This document shows, one piece after another, positions 25,346 to 34,134 of a DNA stretch of 64,000 bases (position 1 is its first letter; each line of letters starts with the position of its first letter). The stretch spans positions 1-64,000 of the forward strand of contig CAJUKY010000005.1 of the NCBI GenBank assembly GCA_910587055.1, written 5' to 3'. The stretch comes from Candidatus Gastranaerophilales bacterium (GTDB lineage: Bacteria; Cyanobacteriota; Vampirovibrionia; Gastranaerophilales; Gastranaerophilaceae). Below the pieces are notes generated by a model. That model was given only the letters and a program-made list of their open reading frames with translations. It was not told the origin of the DNA and searched no databases. A program made the translations under genes and the position numbers.

Positions 25346-26082
25346 AAATTACAAGCGTTCAAAACCCTTTAGTAAAAGAAATTGTGAAACTTCATCAAAA
25401 AAAATACAGAGATGAATTTATTATAGTTGAAGGTAAAAAAGCACTTGAAGGCGCAAAAGAAGCTAATCTTAAAATAAAATATGTTTTTTCATGCGACAGC
25501 GAGCTTCTTTCGGATTATAAAAACTGCGCTTATCTTGTAAATGAAAAAGTAATGGAAAAAATTTCCACAACGGAAAGCGCCCCGAATATTATGGGAGTAG
25601 TAAAAAAGCCTGAATATCCGCTGAAAAATTTTAGAAATTACAAAAAAATAATCCTGCTTGATTCAATAAAAGATTCAGGCAATTTAGGGACTATAATAAG
25701 AACGGCCGCCGCCTTTAATATAGACGGGATAATGCTTTTTGGAGATTGTACGGATGAATTTTCGCCAAAAACCATCCGTTCTGCTGCAGGAAATATTTTT
25801 AAAACCCCGATTGTCCATGCTCCGTTTAGTGAATTGAAAGAATTTAAAAAAACCCATAAAATGATAACAACGGTAGTTAATTCTAAAAATTCTGCAGCTT
25901 CATTTAAAGCCGAAAGCCCCGTTATTATTATGTTTGGCTCCGAAGCACAAGGTTTATGTAAAGAATTATTAACACTATCCGATATTTCATATACAATCCC
26001 CATGAAAGAGGGCGTAGAATCCCTTAATTTAGCCGTTTCAGCGGGTATTATCCTCTATGAAATGTATAAAAACGAAGGTTAA
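25339..26082 (+). CDS. TrmH/SpoU-family 2'-O-ribose RNA methyltransferase
   Basis: A 247-residue SPOUT enzyme. The knot motifs are IILLDSIKDSGNLGTIIRTAAAFNIDGIML, PVIIMFGSEAQGLCKELL and YTIPMKEGVESLNLAVSAGIILYEM, which bind SAM. The N-terminal L30e-like domain starts with ITSVQNPLVKEIVKLHQKKYRDEFIIVEGKK, typical of rRNA methylases near RlmB or the YsgA subgroup. Start GTG at 25339 inside the pepP reading frame. The target nucleotide cannot be read from sequence. Confidence 0.92.
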   Translation: MLEITSVQNPLVKEIVKLHQKKYRDEFIIVEGKKALEGAKEANLKIKYVFSCDSELLSDYKNCAYLVNEKVMEKISTTESAPNIMGVVKKPEYPLKNFRNYKKIILLDSIKDSGNLGTIIRTAAAFNIDGIMLFGDCTDEFSPKTIRSAAGNIFKTPIVHAPFSELKEFKKTHKMITTVVNSKNSAASFKAESPVIIMFGSEAQGLCKELLTLSDISYTIPMKEGVESLNLAVSAGIILYEMYKNEG

Positions 26083-26181
26083 AAAATCTTTTATTGTATT
26101 TTTTTGCCGCTTGTAGTAATATTAAAAAGGTCGCCGAAGGCGGTTTTGGCGTTCCATGATTATTATTGTAAAGGAGCATTA

Positions 26182-26400
26182 ATGAAAGTATCGCGTATTC
26201 ATTCATCAATCAATAATCAATACAAAAAGCAGAATAGCGCGTTTACACAAAACCTCGCCGCGAATACTTTCAAAACAACCTTTAACAATAATAATTACAA
26301 TAATAAATTAAACCAGAATGATGTTTTTGTACGTCTTGCAGCTGCAAGCACAAGAGATGCCCGCATTGAAAAAGAATTAACAGATATGGGCTTGATATAA
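26182..26400 (+). CDS. Small Asn/Gln-rich hypothetical protein, 72 aa
   Basis: An ATG at 26182 with AAAGGAG five bases upstream opens a 72-residue frame. The first half is Asn/Ser/Gln-rich and probably disordered (NTFKTTFNNNNYNNKLNQND). The second half ends in a short helix (VRLAAASTRDARIEKELTDMGLI). No family recognised. It lies 37 bases ahead of gpsA on the same strand. Its composition matches that of the other Asn/Gln-rich proteins of this genome. Confidence 0.6.
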   Translation: MKVSRIHSSINNQYKKQNSAFTQNLAANTFKTTFNNNNYNNKLNQNDVFVRLAAASTRDARIEKELTDMGLI

Positions 26401-26437
26401 GGTTTTAAACATCAACCTTTAAAAAGGGGAATAAGAA

Positions 26438-27445
26438 TTGAAAATTGCCGTTATAGGTCTAGGTTGCTGGGGATTAGTATTAACAAAGTTATTAACAAAT
26501 AACTTTGAAGAAGTTTGCGGCTGGTCAAGAAAAGAAGATTTATCAAAAGAATTGCTTGAAACAGGCAAAACAAGCGTACCGTTTGAGGTTTCACTTGATG
26601 AAAAGGTGAAAATCACATCCGATATGAAGCATGCAATTGAAAACGCTGATATCATTCTGCTTGTTGTTTCAACATCCGCAATACGCCCTGTTTGCAAACA
26701 ATTAAAAGAAGCGGGGATTAAAGATAATCAAATTCTTGTAAATACGTCAAAAGGGCTTGAATTACCTTCTTTAAAAAGAATGAGCGAAGTTATAAAGGAT
26801 GAACTTCCAAATCAAAAATTTGCGGTATTATCAGGCCCCACCCTTGCAAAAGAAGTATTAATGGGCTATCCAACGGCTGCATCCGTTGCATCGAATGACA
26901 TTGAAACGGCTAAAACCGTTCAAAAAATGCTCACGGTTAAGGATAAATTCAGATTATATACAAATACCGATATTATAGGCGTTGAGCTCGGCGGCAGTTT
27001 AAAAAACGTTATTGCAATAGCTGCAGGCTTTTTGGATGAAATGAATTTCGGAGATAACTCTAAAGGTGCGCTTCTTGCACGCGGAATGGCAGAAATTGCC
27101 CGTGTCGCCGTTGAATTGGGCGCCAATCCTTCTACAATGTGGGGATTATCAGGAATGGGCGATTTAATTGCAACCTGTTCAAGCCATTTAAGCCGCAATA
27201 ACACGGTGGGCCGTCTTTTGGCACAGGGTAAAAAAATTGATGATATTCTGGCTGATTTAGGCTCTGTAGCGGAAGGGGTTAAAACTTCAAAAGCAGTGTG
27301 CGAACTTGCGGAAAAATTAAATATTGAAGTTCCGATTTCAAATGCTATTTATAAAGCCGTTTATTCAAAAGAAAATTCAAAGGAAATTTTCTTAAGCCTT
27401 ATGAACAGACAGCTCAAAGGCGAAGAAGAGTTTGTTAAAAAATGA
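26438..27445 (+). CDS. gpsA: Glycerol-3-phosphate dehydrogenase [NAD(P)+]
   Basis: Reduces dihydroxyacetone phosphate to sn-glycerol 3-phosphate, the backbone of phospholipids. The nucleotide-binding GLGCWG is at residues 7-12. Further motifs are VNTSKGLELPSLKRMSEV, LSGPTLAKEV, the catalytic Lys in ELGGSLKNVIAIAAGFLDE, and GLSGMGDLIATCSSHLSRN. The usual GxGxxG third Gly context is GCWGLVL, normal for GpsA. Start is TTG with AAAAGGGGAA upstream; length 335 is standard. Confidence 0.95.
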   Translation: MKIAVIGLGCWGLVLTKLLTNNFEEVCGWSRKEDLSKELLETGKTSVPFEVSLDEKVKITSDMKHAIENADIILLVVSTSAIRPVCKQLKEAGIKDNQILVNTSKGLELPSLKRMSEVIKDELPNQKFAVLSGPTLAKEVLMGYPTAASVASNDIETAKTVQKMLTVKDKFRLYTNTDIIGVELGGSLKNVIAIAAGFLDEMNFGDNSKGALLARGMAEIARVAVELGANPSTMWGLSGMGDLIATCSSHLSRNNTVGRLLAQGKKIDDILADLGSVAEGVKTSKAVCELAEKLNIEVPISNAIYKAVYSKENSKEIFLSLMNRQLKGEEEFVKK

Positions 27446-27500
27446 ACAGGAAGCTTTTTAATCCTTTTTAATCCGGCTGATTGAAAATAAAATTATAAGA

Positions 27501-27531
27501 AGCCCGCAATTTTTGTATGCGGGCTGTTTTT
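27501..27531 (+). terminator. Terminator downstream of gpsA
   Basis: Stem AGCCCGCA / TGCGGGCT (27501..27525) followed by GTTTTTAT. A second TGCGGGCTT at 27535..27543 could pair with the same 5' arm. Confidence 0.75.
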
Positions 27532-27566
27532 ATATGCGGGCTTCTAATTTACAAAACCATTTAATT

Positions 27567-30500
27567 TTATTCATCAATATAAGATATGATTTTTTCGATA
27601 TTCTTGGAAATGGTGTTCAGCTTGCTTTCCATGCTGTCCACACGTGAAGCCAGACTCTTTGTCTGTGTTGTATTATCATAGAATAAATCAATAAACGATT
27701 TTACATCAAAACCTTCGGATTGTTTTTGAAGCAGAAGCGAAATTTTTTCATCCAGCTCTTCAAGGCGCATTTCCTGAATTTTATATTTTTTATACACCCC
27801 GTTCAATGCTTCTTCAATCTTTTGCGGCGCTGCATAATCCCTTTCGCTTTGAACAAGTCTTGATTTTACTTCTTCAACATTAAATTTTTCGGTATTTTCA
27901 ATTTTTTTAGAAAGCATGCCAACCATATTAGAAAGGTTTTCAAGCCTTGAATTTGTATTTTTCAGCCAGCCGCCGATATTTTGAAAATCCGCACCGATAT
28001 TTTTATTTGATTTTTCAAAGCTTAATCTTAATTTTGCAAGATCGGCTTCCAAATCAGACATTGAATACCCTTCATCCGCCGCTTTTGCTTCGTTTTCAAT
28101 CTGAACCGGCACAGTGTTTTCTCTTCTTTTTTGAAGATTATCAAGATAAGTTTCAATATTTATAAGGTTATTTTTAACATTATCAATAACGGTGCTTGCA
28201 ATTCTCTCAGAAGCCTGATTTACCATAACTTCAAATCTTTGTGAGGCTTCATTGGCTGAATCGTTTATTATATTGATAATTTTTTCTGATGTATTAATCG
28301 CATTTGTATCAACTTTTGAAGATATAGTATTTTTAATATCCTCGCAAACACTCTCTCTGAAAGAAAATGCGTTTTTGATTTCATCATAAATCATGTCTTT
28401 GAGTGAATCAATTTTGCCGGATAAATCTCCTGAAATTCCGCCGATTTTTTGCTGGATTTCATTGGATAAATTGTATTGATGATCAAACTTTTCACCAATT
28501 TTCTGCAAAACTTCATTGGATAAATTATACTGATGGTCAAATTTTTCAACAAGTATATGATTTACATCTTCATTAAAAGAATTAATCCGTTCTAAAGTGC
28601 TTACTTGATTGTTTTGAAGTGCATTTTTTAAATCTTCGATTAAAAATTCTACATTTTTAAGATTTTCAAGCTTTTCTTCCAAAACGGCTTTAAATTCATT
28701 CGGAGCGTTATTTTTAATGTAAACAGTATTTGATAAAACTTCGCCTACATTTTTATAAATATCTCCTATGATTTCTTCTTTTTTATCAAGGGTAGCAAAG
28801 CCTTCTTTAATTTCAGCAAAAATATTATCCTTTAAATATTCAAGCTGGGAAATCAATCCGTCCAGTTTAACGCTTGCCGCAACCTTTTGCGCGTCTTCCT
28901 CTTTTTCTGTATCAGGTTTGAAAACACTTACAATCTTTGCAATCTTCTGGATTACTTCCTTCATCCTTAAATCCATATGGGATTTTATAAGCTTAATCTG
29001 TTCTTCCTTATCAACATTCGCTTCAAGCAAAGATTGAACTTTATCATCAATCCCTCTAATCAGGCTTGACGGAATTTCGCTGTTAGGATTAAGATTTTCA
29101 AGTTTAAATGAAAGCTCTGAATTTAAATTTTGAATTTCGCCGAGCAGCTCTTTTCCGTTATGAATTTGCTGTAAGTTGCATCTTTCAACCTTGCTTTCAA
29201 TTTCAGCCAATAGCTCCTGCTGGCTTGCTTCCTGCAAAGATGTAACGGAATTTTTGCCTGCACCTTCAAGCGCCTGTTTAACAAGCTTTTCAAGTTTGCT
29301 ATCCAGCATTTCAAAGTTTGTTTTGGAATTTTTATTTATACCTAAAATTCCTGCCTGAATGTCACTTTTTAAAGCATTCAGGGTTTCGCTTGTCTGCAAT
29401 TGGTTCAGGCTTATGGCATCATTAATCCTGTCTACGCCTTCCTGATTTAATGTTTCAAAGGTGGATTCAATAGAATTTAATTTATCTCTAAATTTATCTT
29501 CATAATCTGAAATTTTAGCTAAAACTTCATCAATATTGGTTTTATGGTCATTAAATTCCTTTGTAATATTGAAATTGATGTTTTCAACCGTTTCCATAAT
29601 GTGGTTGGACATATTTTGAAGGTCAACTTTTACGCTGTCTAAATCTCCTGAATTAGAAGATTTAAATTCATCCTTAATGGATGCTGTGATAAGCTCAACC
29701 CTTGCGGTTATGGTATCAACCACCTGCGCAAACTGCTGTTTTAATTCTGTAATATTGGCTGAATTTTCAGATACAACATGGTTTCTGAAAATTTCTAATT
29801 TATCGGAAATTCTGGGCACGGTTTCATTCAATTGCTGTAAAACCTGAATGCTTGTACCGTCCTGCGCTCTTTCAAAATTTTCTCTTAAAGATGCAATGGA
29901 AGCATTGATTTCTTTTGTAATATCTCCCATCATGCCGGATAATTGTTTCAGAGCATCAGCGGATTTTAATGTTTCAACACATTCTAAAATTTTTGCCAGC
30001 GGCTCTTCAAATGCTTTAGCAGAACCGTTTGCGCCTAAATCTGCTTCAAGAGAGCAAATTCTGTTTGAAACTTCGCTGAATTCGGTTTTTAAAATTTCAA
30101 CAGCATTTACAAGGTGCTGCTTTTCAGATTCTTCCTGTTTTTGTAAAAGTTCTTCAATTTTGCCCATATGACTCTGCACAAAATCATGGGAAAGCTCAAT
30201 CGTTTCAGAGTTGCTTTTTATAATACTGTTTGCAATTTCTTCAAAATTAGCATTTGAAGACAGGTTAACAAGTGCATTCTTTAAATTTTGATAATCTTCA
30301 TTTAAGCTTTGTAATTGAAGTTTAATTTCTTCGGTTCTGCCTGTAATGCCGTCTGTTACCGTTGTATAAACTTTTTGAATTTCACCTGTTAACTGCGCTA
30401 AATTATTGTTAATATTGCTTGATTCGGATACAAATTTTTCGCCGATTTCACCGTAGCTTTTATTTATTATGTCGACAACATCACCGAATTTTGTAATAAT

Positions 30501-31382
30501 TTCATCTTTTGAATATTTGGAATTATCCCTTATTTCATTGAATAAATTTTTAACATCTGTTTTAATTTCATCAATTGTACCGAAATTCAGGCTGCTTAAT
30601 CTCATTTCAATATCTGTAATCGTAAGCCTGAACTGTTCTTTATTTTCAATATCATTTTTTTCGATATAAGCTTTTAAATCGCTTAAAAATGAGGTTAAAA
30701 TCGTGATTTTTTCATTAATGTAATTTGCCTCTTCTTTTGAGCAGACATTATGAAGCCTGTTTGAAAGCGTGTCGATTTTTTCTCCGGCACTTATGATATT
30801 TGAAGAATTTTTAATAATTTCTTCAAGTGCAAATTTTATCTGGTTTAATTCATCCTTCTGGCTGTATCCCTGCACCTGTGTTAAAAATTCGGCAAAGTTT
30901 TTATTGAGGGTAGATGTTATATTGTCAAAACCTCTTGAAAAAGCGGCAAAATCGTTGCTTAATTTCACCATCTCAGCAGCGGTGCCTGCGGTTCTAAGAG
31001 CCTCAATGCTCTGGGAAAATTTCTGGAACTGCAGTTCCTGACTGTTCATTTTAGTGTAGATGGAATTCAGGTCGGTTGATAATTTTGAAATCTGCATTTC
31101 AAATTTGGGATTTGATATCTGGGCGGCAGCGCTTTTAATGGAATCTTCGACCCCGAAAAGCATTTCCTGCAATGCTCCGTGTCTTTCTTCCGCTGTTTTT
31201 TTAATTTCGTTTGAAATAATTTGAAGCATTTTTTCACTGCTCAAGTTTGTTTGATTTTCAAACCTTTGAAGCATAGTGTTAAATGCGTTGTTAATTTCGG
31301 CAGGCGTTAAAGAGGGTTTGTTATATAAGCCTCTGATAGCGTCTGTAAGCTGCTCTACTCTAATCTCTAAGTTATCCGCCAT
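27567..31382 (-). CDS. Giant coiled-coil protein, 1271 aa
   Basis: I do not recognise a family. The protein is acidic and helical almost throughout, with heptad-like spacing of Leu/Ile/Val and frequent Asn/Ser, and has no signal peptide, membrane segment or enzymatic motif. A local duplication repeats KIGEKFDHQYNLSNE (about residues 958-992). The texture of many short segments such as KLSNDFAAFSRGFDNI resembles methyl-accepting or apolipoprotein-like amphipathic helices. Residues 1-60 (MADNLEIRVEQLTDAIRGLYNKPSL) are the most globular-looking part. It is likely a cytoplasmic or cell-body-spanning filament or scaffold. Transcribed alone. Confidence 0.75.
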   Translation of the reverse strand: MADNLEIRVEQLTDAIRGLYNKPSLTPAEINNAFNTMLQRFENQTNLSSEKMLQIISNEIKKTAEERHGALQEMLFGVEDSIKSAAAQISNPKFEMQISKLSTDLNSIYTKMNSQELQFQKFSQSIEALRTAGTAAEMVKLSNDFAAFSRGFDNITSTLNKNFAEFLTQVQGYSQKDELNQIKFALEEIIKNSSNIISAGEKIDTLSNRLHNVCSKEEANYINEKITILTSFLSDLKAYIEKNDIENKEQFRLTITDIEMRLSSLNFGTIDEIKTDVKNLFNEIRDNSKYSKDEIITKFGDVVDIINKSYGEIGEKFVSESSNINNNLAQLTGEIQKVYTTVTDGITGRTEEIKLQLQSLNEDYQNLKNALVNLSSNANFEEIANSIIKSNSETIELSHDFVQSHMGKIEELLQKQEESEKQHLVNAVEILKTEFSEVSNRICSLEADLGANGSAKAFEEPLAKILECVETLKSADALKQLSGMMGDITKEINASIASLRENFERAQDGTSIQVLQQLNETVPRISDKLEIFRNHVVSENSANITELKQQFAQVVDTITARVELITASIKDEFKSSNSGDLDSVKVDLQNMSNHIMETVENINFNITKEFNDHKTNIDEVLAKISDYEDKFRDKLNSIESTFETLNQEGVDRINDAISLNQLQTSETLNALKSDIQAGILGINKNSKTNFEMLDSKLEKLVKQALEGAGKNSVTSLQEASQQELLAEIESKVERCNLQQIHNGKELLGEIQNLNSELSFKLENLNPNSEIPSSLIRGIDDKVQSLLEANVDKEEQIKLIKSHMDLRMKEVIQKIAKIVSVFKPDTEKEEDAQKVAASVKLDGLISQLEYLKDNIFAEIKEGFATLDKKEEIIGDIYKNVGEVLSNTVYIKNNAPNEFKAVLEEKLENLKNVEFLIEDLKNALQNNQVSTLERINSFNEDVNHILVEKFDHQYNLSNEVLQKIGEKFDHQYNLSNEIQQKIGGISGDLSGKIDSLKDMIYDEIKNAFSFRESVCEDIKNTISSKVDTNAINTSEKIINIINDSANEASQRFEVMVNQASERIASTVIDNVKNNLINIETYLDNLQKRRENTVPVQIENEAKAADEGYSMSDLEADLAKLRLSFEKSNKNIGADFQNIGGWLKNTNSRLENLSNMVGMLSKKIENTEKFNVEEVKSRLVQSERDYAAPQKIEEALNGVYKKYKIQEMRLEELDEKISLLLQKQSEGFDVKSFIDLFYDNTTQTKSLASRVDSMESKLNTISKNIEKIISYIDE

Positions 31383-31552
31383 AGTTTAAAACCTAAAATC
31401 CTATAAAATCCCCTAATTTTAAACAACATTTTAATACAAAACCATTCTGTATTTCCACCTTTGTTGAGTTTTGTTTACAATCGTAAAAAGAAGTTTGAAA
31501 ACTAAGATGATTTTTATATAAAACACCAGGCTTTGTATTAATAATTCCAATC

Positions 31553-31640
31553 TTTGTCATTGCGAAGGAGTGAAACGACTGCGGCAATCTAACTGCTTGT
31601 TTTTCTGGATTGCTTCGTCACTTCGCTTCTCGCAATGACA
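31553..31640. repeat. Palindromic repeat (TCATTGCGA class), copy 1
   Basis: The ends GTCATTGCGA and TCGCAATGAC are inverted, and the interior is imperfectly self-complementary. It matches 49964..50051 almost exactly. Short palindromes of this class are scattered in many bacterial genomes and can fold on either strand. Confidence 0.85.
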
Positions 31641-31674
31641 AAGGGAATGTAAACATTACATGGTTAAAAGCTGT

Positions 31675-31869
31675 TAATCCTTAATAATAAAGATTTATAG
31701 CATTAAGCATAAGCGAATAATAATTTCTTGGTGAACATAAATGTGAGAGTGTTTGAGTTAGCGCGCTTATCAGCTGAAAGCGCTAACGAGTTCTCAAACA
31801 ATAAAAAGTGAACCTTAGAAATTATATGAGTGTTGCAAAGACTGCTATAAATTTTATTATTAAGGATTA
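31675..31869. repeat. 195-bp MITE-like hairpin element, copy 1
   Basis: Terminal inverted repeats of about 27 bp begin TAATCCTTAATAATAAA. The interior continues as a long imperfect palindrome (GTTTGAG / CTCAAAC, then GTTAGCGC / GCGCTAAC near the centre). No transposase is encoded; an apparent 81-codon minus-strand frame across it is not a gene. Almost identical to 50086..50280. Confidence 0.8.
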
Positions 31870-31916
31870 TTGAAATGATATATTTTATGGAAAAAAATCC
31901 ACCTTGAAAACAATCT

Positions 31917-32099
31917 TTATAATTGCAGGATATCCGAAGCATCCGCAATTTTATACCTTATTAATTTAACAAGAAAAGCAAAAGGCGTTGTATCTTTTGT
32001 TTCTTGCATATCGTTATCAAGTGCTGTTTCCAATACATAAAGCAAGCTTAAAACCTCCAATAAATTTTCAAGCAAAAGCTCTTTGTCTTCTTCATTCAT
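31917..32099 (-). CDS. Small acidic helical protein divergent from an HTH gene, 60 aa
   Basis: A 60-residue acidic protein (MNEEDKELLLENLLEVLSLLYVLETALDND), helical with Leu-rich heptads. No family recognised. The start is 108 bases from the divergent HTH gene at 32208. The size and position match the other three small genes next to DNA-binding proteins in the window, though the sequences are not obviously homologous. Support comes from arrangement and composition only. Confidence 0.5.
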   Translation of the reverse strand: MNEEDKELLLENLLEVLSLLYVLETALDNDMQETKDTTPFAFLVKLIRYKIADASDILQL

Positions 32100-32207
32100 A
32101 TTAACTATTTCCTACTCATATAGCATATTATACACTTATAAAGCATAATGTCAATAAAAACTTACTATAATGTGCTTTTTCTAACTATAAAGTATATAAT
32201 CAAACTT
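32100..32207. promoter_or_regulatory. Control region of divergent small gene and HTH gene
   Basis: TATAAT at 32195..32200 ends seven bases before the ATG at 32208, giving a leaderless HTH mRNA. The region repeats related 13-mers (CTTATAAAGCATA, ACTATAAAGTATA), candidate operators. Confidence 0.45.
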
Positions 32208-32432
32208 ATGAGTATAAATGAAAGCATAAGTACAGAAATTAAAATACTCCTTGCAAAAAAATGCTGGACACAAGAAAAATTGGCACAGGAGCTGGGCAAA
32301 AGGCTTAATAAAAAATATACGGGCAACAATCTTACGAAAAAAATCCGCTCCGAAACCATTCCTTATAGAGAAATTAAGCTCATAGCAGATATTTTAGGTT
32401 ATAAAATTGTATTTGAAGATATAAATTCGTAG
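32208..32432 (+). CDS. Small HTH DNA-binding protein, 74 aa
   Basis: It reads from the ATG at 32208 (MSINESISTEIKILLAKKCW). An upstream in-frame ATG at 32148 would start inside the promoter. The sequence KKCWTQEKLAQELGKRLNKKYTGNNLTKKIRSETIPYREIKLIADILGYKIVFED has the pattern of an XRE-like helix-turn-helix, with a TQEKLAQEL helix and a recognition helix with TGNNLTKKI. It is a single-domain regulator, likely autoregulatory together with the divergent gene. Unlike the loci at 8.4 and 35.9 kb, no toxin-like element follows. Confidence 0.7.
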   Translation: MSINESISTEIKILLAKKCWTQEKLAQELGKRLNKKYTGNNLTKKIRSETIPYREIKLIADILGYKIVFEDINS

Positions 32433-32471
32433 GGCGCGTTTCAATACACCATAACAATATTTTGTTAAAAT

Positions 32472-32491
32472 CGGTGCAATTTATTGCACCG
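32472..32491 (-). terminator. Hairpin at the end of the glmU-prs-udg operon
   Basis: Stem CGGTGCAAT / ATTGCACCG; on the minus strand it is followed by ATTTT, so it probably ends the operon of which udg (stop at 32500) is last. Confidence 0.5.
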
Positions 32492-32499
32492 CAAGGTCT

Positions 32500-33090
32500 T
32501 TATCTCCCCAAATTATCAAAATTATCCATCAGAGACAACTGTTTTATCATCTTCAAATCTTTAAGCATTAAATCTCTTGGAGAGCCTGCTTCAAGCGAAT
32601 GATTACGCAAAAGATAAGAAGGGTGAAAAATCGGCACGAAAATTGTTCCTTTTGAGCCCTTATAAATTTTTCCTCTGCACCTTGTAATGCCCCTTCCCTT
32701 AATAAAGCTCTCAAGTGCCGTTGCTCCGCACAAAATAATAATTCTGGGCTTAATTGTATCAATCTGGAATTTTAAAAACGGCGCACAGGCCTTTTTTTCA
32801 TCGGGTTCAGGTTTTCTGTTGCCCGGAGGACGGCATTTTAAAGTATTACAGATATAAATATCTTTTTTTCTGTCTATTCCCGCTTTTATAAAAAATTCAT
32901 CCAAAAGCTGCCCGGCACGCCCTACAAAAGGCACGCCGAGCCTGTCTTCATCCGCGCCCGGTGCTTCTCCTATAAGCATAATTTGAGCATTCGGATTACC
33001 GTCAGAAAAAACAAGGTTTGTCCTTGTAGAACATAAAGGACAACCCTTGCAGTTTTTTAATTTTTCTTTTAAATCATCAAGAGCACTCAT
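32500..33090 (-). CDS. Uracil-DNA glycosylase, family 4 (iron-sulfur type)
   Basis: A 196-residue base-excision repair enzyme that removes uracil from DNA. The family-4 motifs are present: an N-terminal Cys pair (CKGCPLC), motif A GEAPGADEDRLGVPFVGRAGQLLDEF, the second Cys pair spanning CNTLKCRPPGNRKPEPDEKKAC, and the closing HPSYLLRN. Four cysteines bind a [4Fe-4S] cluster. Last gene of an operon behind prs (14-base gap). Confidence 0.93.
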   Translation of the reverse strand: MSALDDLKEKLKNCKGCPLCSTRTNLVFSDGNPNAQIMLIGEAPGADEDRLGVPFVGRAGQLLDEFFIKAGIDRKKDIYICNTLKCRPPGNRKPEPDEKKACAPFLKFQIDTIKPRIIILCGATALESFIKGRGITRCRGKIYKGSKGTIFVPIFHPSYLLRNHSLEAGSPRDLMLKDLKMIKQLSLMDNFDNLGR

Positions 33091-33104
33091 AAAGCCCCTA
33101 TTTC

Positions 33105-34121
33105 TTAGCTTTTATACTCTTTTTCAAATCCGAATAATGAACTTACGGATTGATCATCATGAATTCTTGAAATTGCCTCGCCCAATAACGGTGCTACTGA
33201 TAACTGGGTTATCTTCGTAGGAATAAATTCGTTATTGTTCAAAGGTATGGTGTTTGTTACGATAACTTCTTTAATGGGTGCTTCATCAAGCCTTTTTAGC
33301 GCAGGACCTGAGAATACGGGATGCACCGCACAAACATAAACATCTTTTGCACCTTCTCTTTTCAATAATTTTGCAGCTTCACAGATTGTTCCTGCCGTAT
33401 CAATCATATCATCAAACATAACACAGATTTTATCTTTAACATCGCCTATTACATGGTCTGCAACCGCAACGTTGTGCTGTGTTCTTCTTTTATCAATAAT
33501 TGCAAGAGGACAATCCATAGCTTTTGCAAATGCCCTTGTTCTCTGTACACCGCCTGTATCGGGAGAAACAGCTACAAGTTCTGATTTCGGAAGATTTAAT
33601 TTTTTCATATAATTAACAATAATCGGTGTTGCATAAATGTGATCCACAAGAATATTAAAGAAGCCTTGAATTTGGCCTGTGTGTAAATCCATTGCAAGCA
33701 CTCTGTCTGCCCCTGCAGTTGTTAAAAGGTCAGCCACAAGTTTTGCGGTGATTGCTTCTCTGCCTGAAGTTTTTCTGTCTTGTCTTGCATAGCCGTAATA
33801 AGGAATAACGGCAGTAATGGTTTTTGCGGAAGCTCTTTTAAATGCATCAATTATAATTAAAAGCTCAACAAGATTTTCATTAACAGGATTGCATAAAGGC
33901 TGAACCACAAAAACATCATCACCTCTTATGGAATCTTGAATTTGAACGTAAATTTCACCGTCGGAGAAATTTTTAATAATCATAGGCCCTACCGTTGTGC
34001 CCAGATATTGTGCAATCTCCTCAGCTAGAACAGTATTCGAACGACCGCAAAAGAGTTTAATTTCATGTGTGGGGAGCACATTTTTTTCTCTTGCAGGCAT
34101 AGTTTCAAGCCCTAATTTCAT
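33105..34121 (-). CDS. prs: Ribose-phosphate pyrophosphokinase
   Basis: Makes PRPP from ribose 5-phosphate and ATP. Length 338 with a roughly 20-residue N-terminal extension. Motifs: FSDGEIYVQIQDSIRGDDVFVVQ, IPYYGYARQDRKTSGREAI (ATP loop), MDLHTGQIQGFF and the PRPP loop MFDDMIDTAGTICEAA. Between glmU (13 bases) and the uracil-DNA glycosylase (14 bases) in one operon. PRPP feeds nucleotide, His and Trp synthesis. Confidence 0.96.
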   Translation of the reverse strand: MKLGLETMPAREKNVLPTHEIKLFCGRSNTVLAEEIAQYLGTTVGPMIIKNFSDGEIYVQIQDSIRGDDVFVVQPLCNPVNENLVELLIIIDAFKRASAKTITAVIPYYGYARQDRKTSGREAITAKLVADLLTTAGADRVLAMDLHTGQIQGFFNILVDHIYATPIIVNYMKKLNLPKSELVAVSPDTGGVQRTRAFAKAMDCPLAIIDKRRTQHNVAVADHVIGDVKDKICVMFDDMIDTAGTICEAAKLLKREGAKDVYVCAVHPVFSGPALKRLDEAPIKEVIVTNTIPLNNNEFIPTKITQLSVAPLLGEAISRIHDDQSVSSLFGFEKEYKS

Positions 34122-34134
34122 TTTATTCTCCTTT

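Noticed and set aside
31553..31871. CRISPR array or insertion sequence
   Set aside because: The repeat is a single palindromic unit at each place, with no spaced array and no transposase.
31703..31948. 81-codon minus-strand frame
   Set aside because: Mostly inside the 195-bp palindromic repeat; the second copy of the repeat does not maintain it as a gene.
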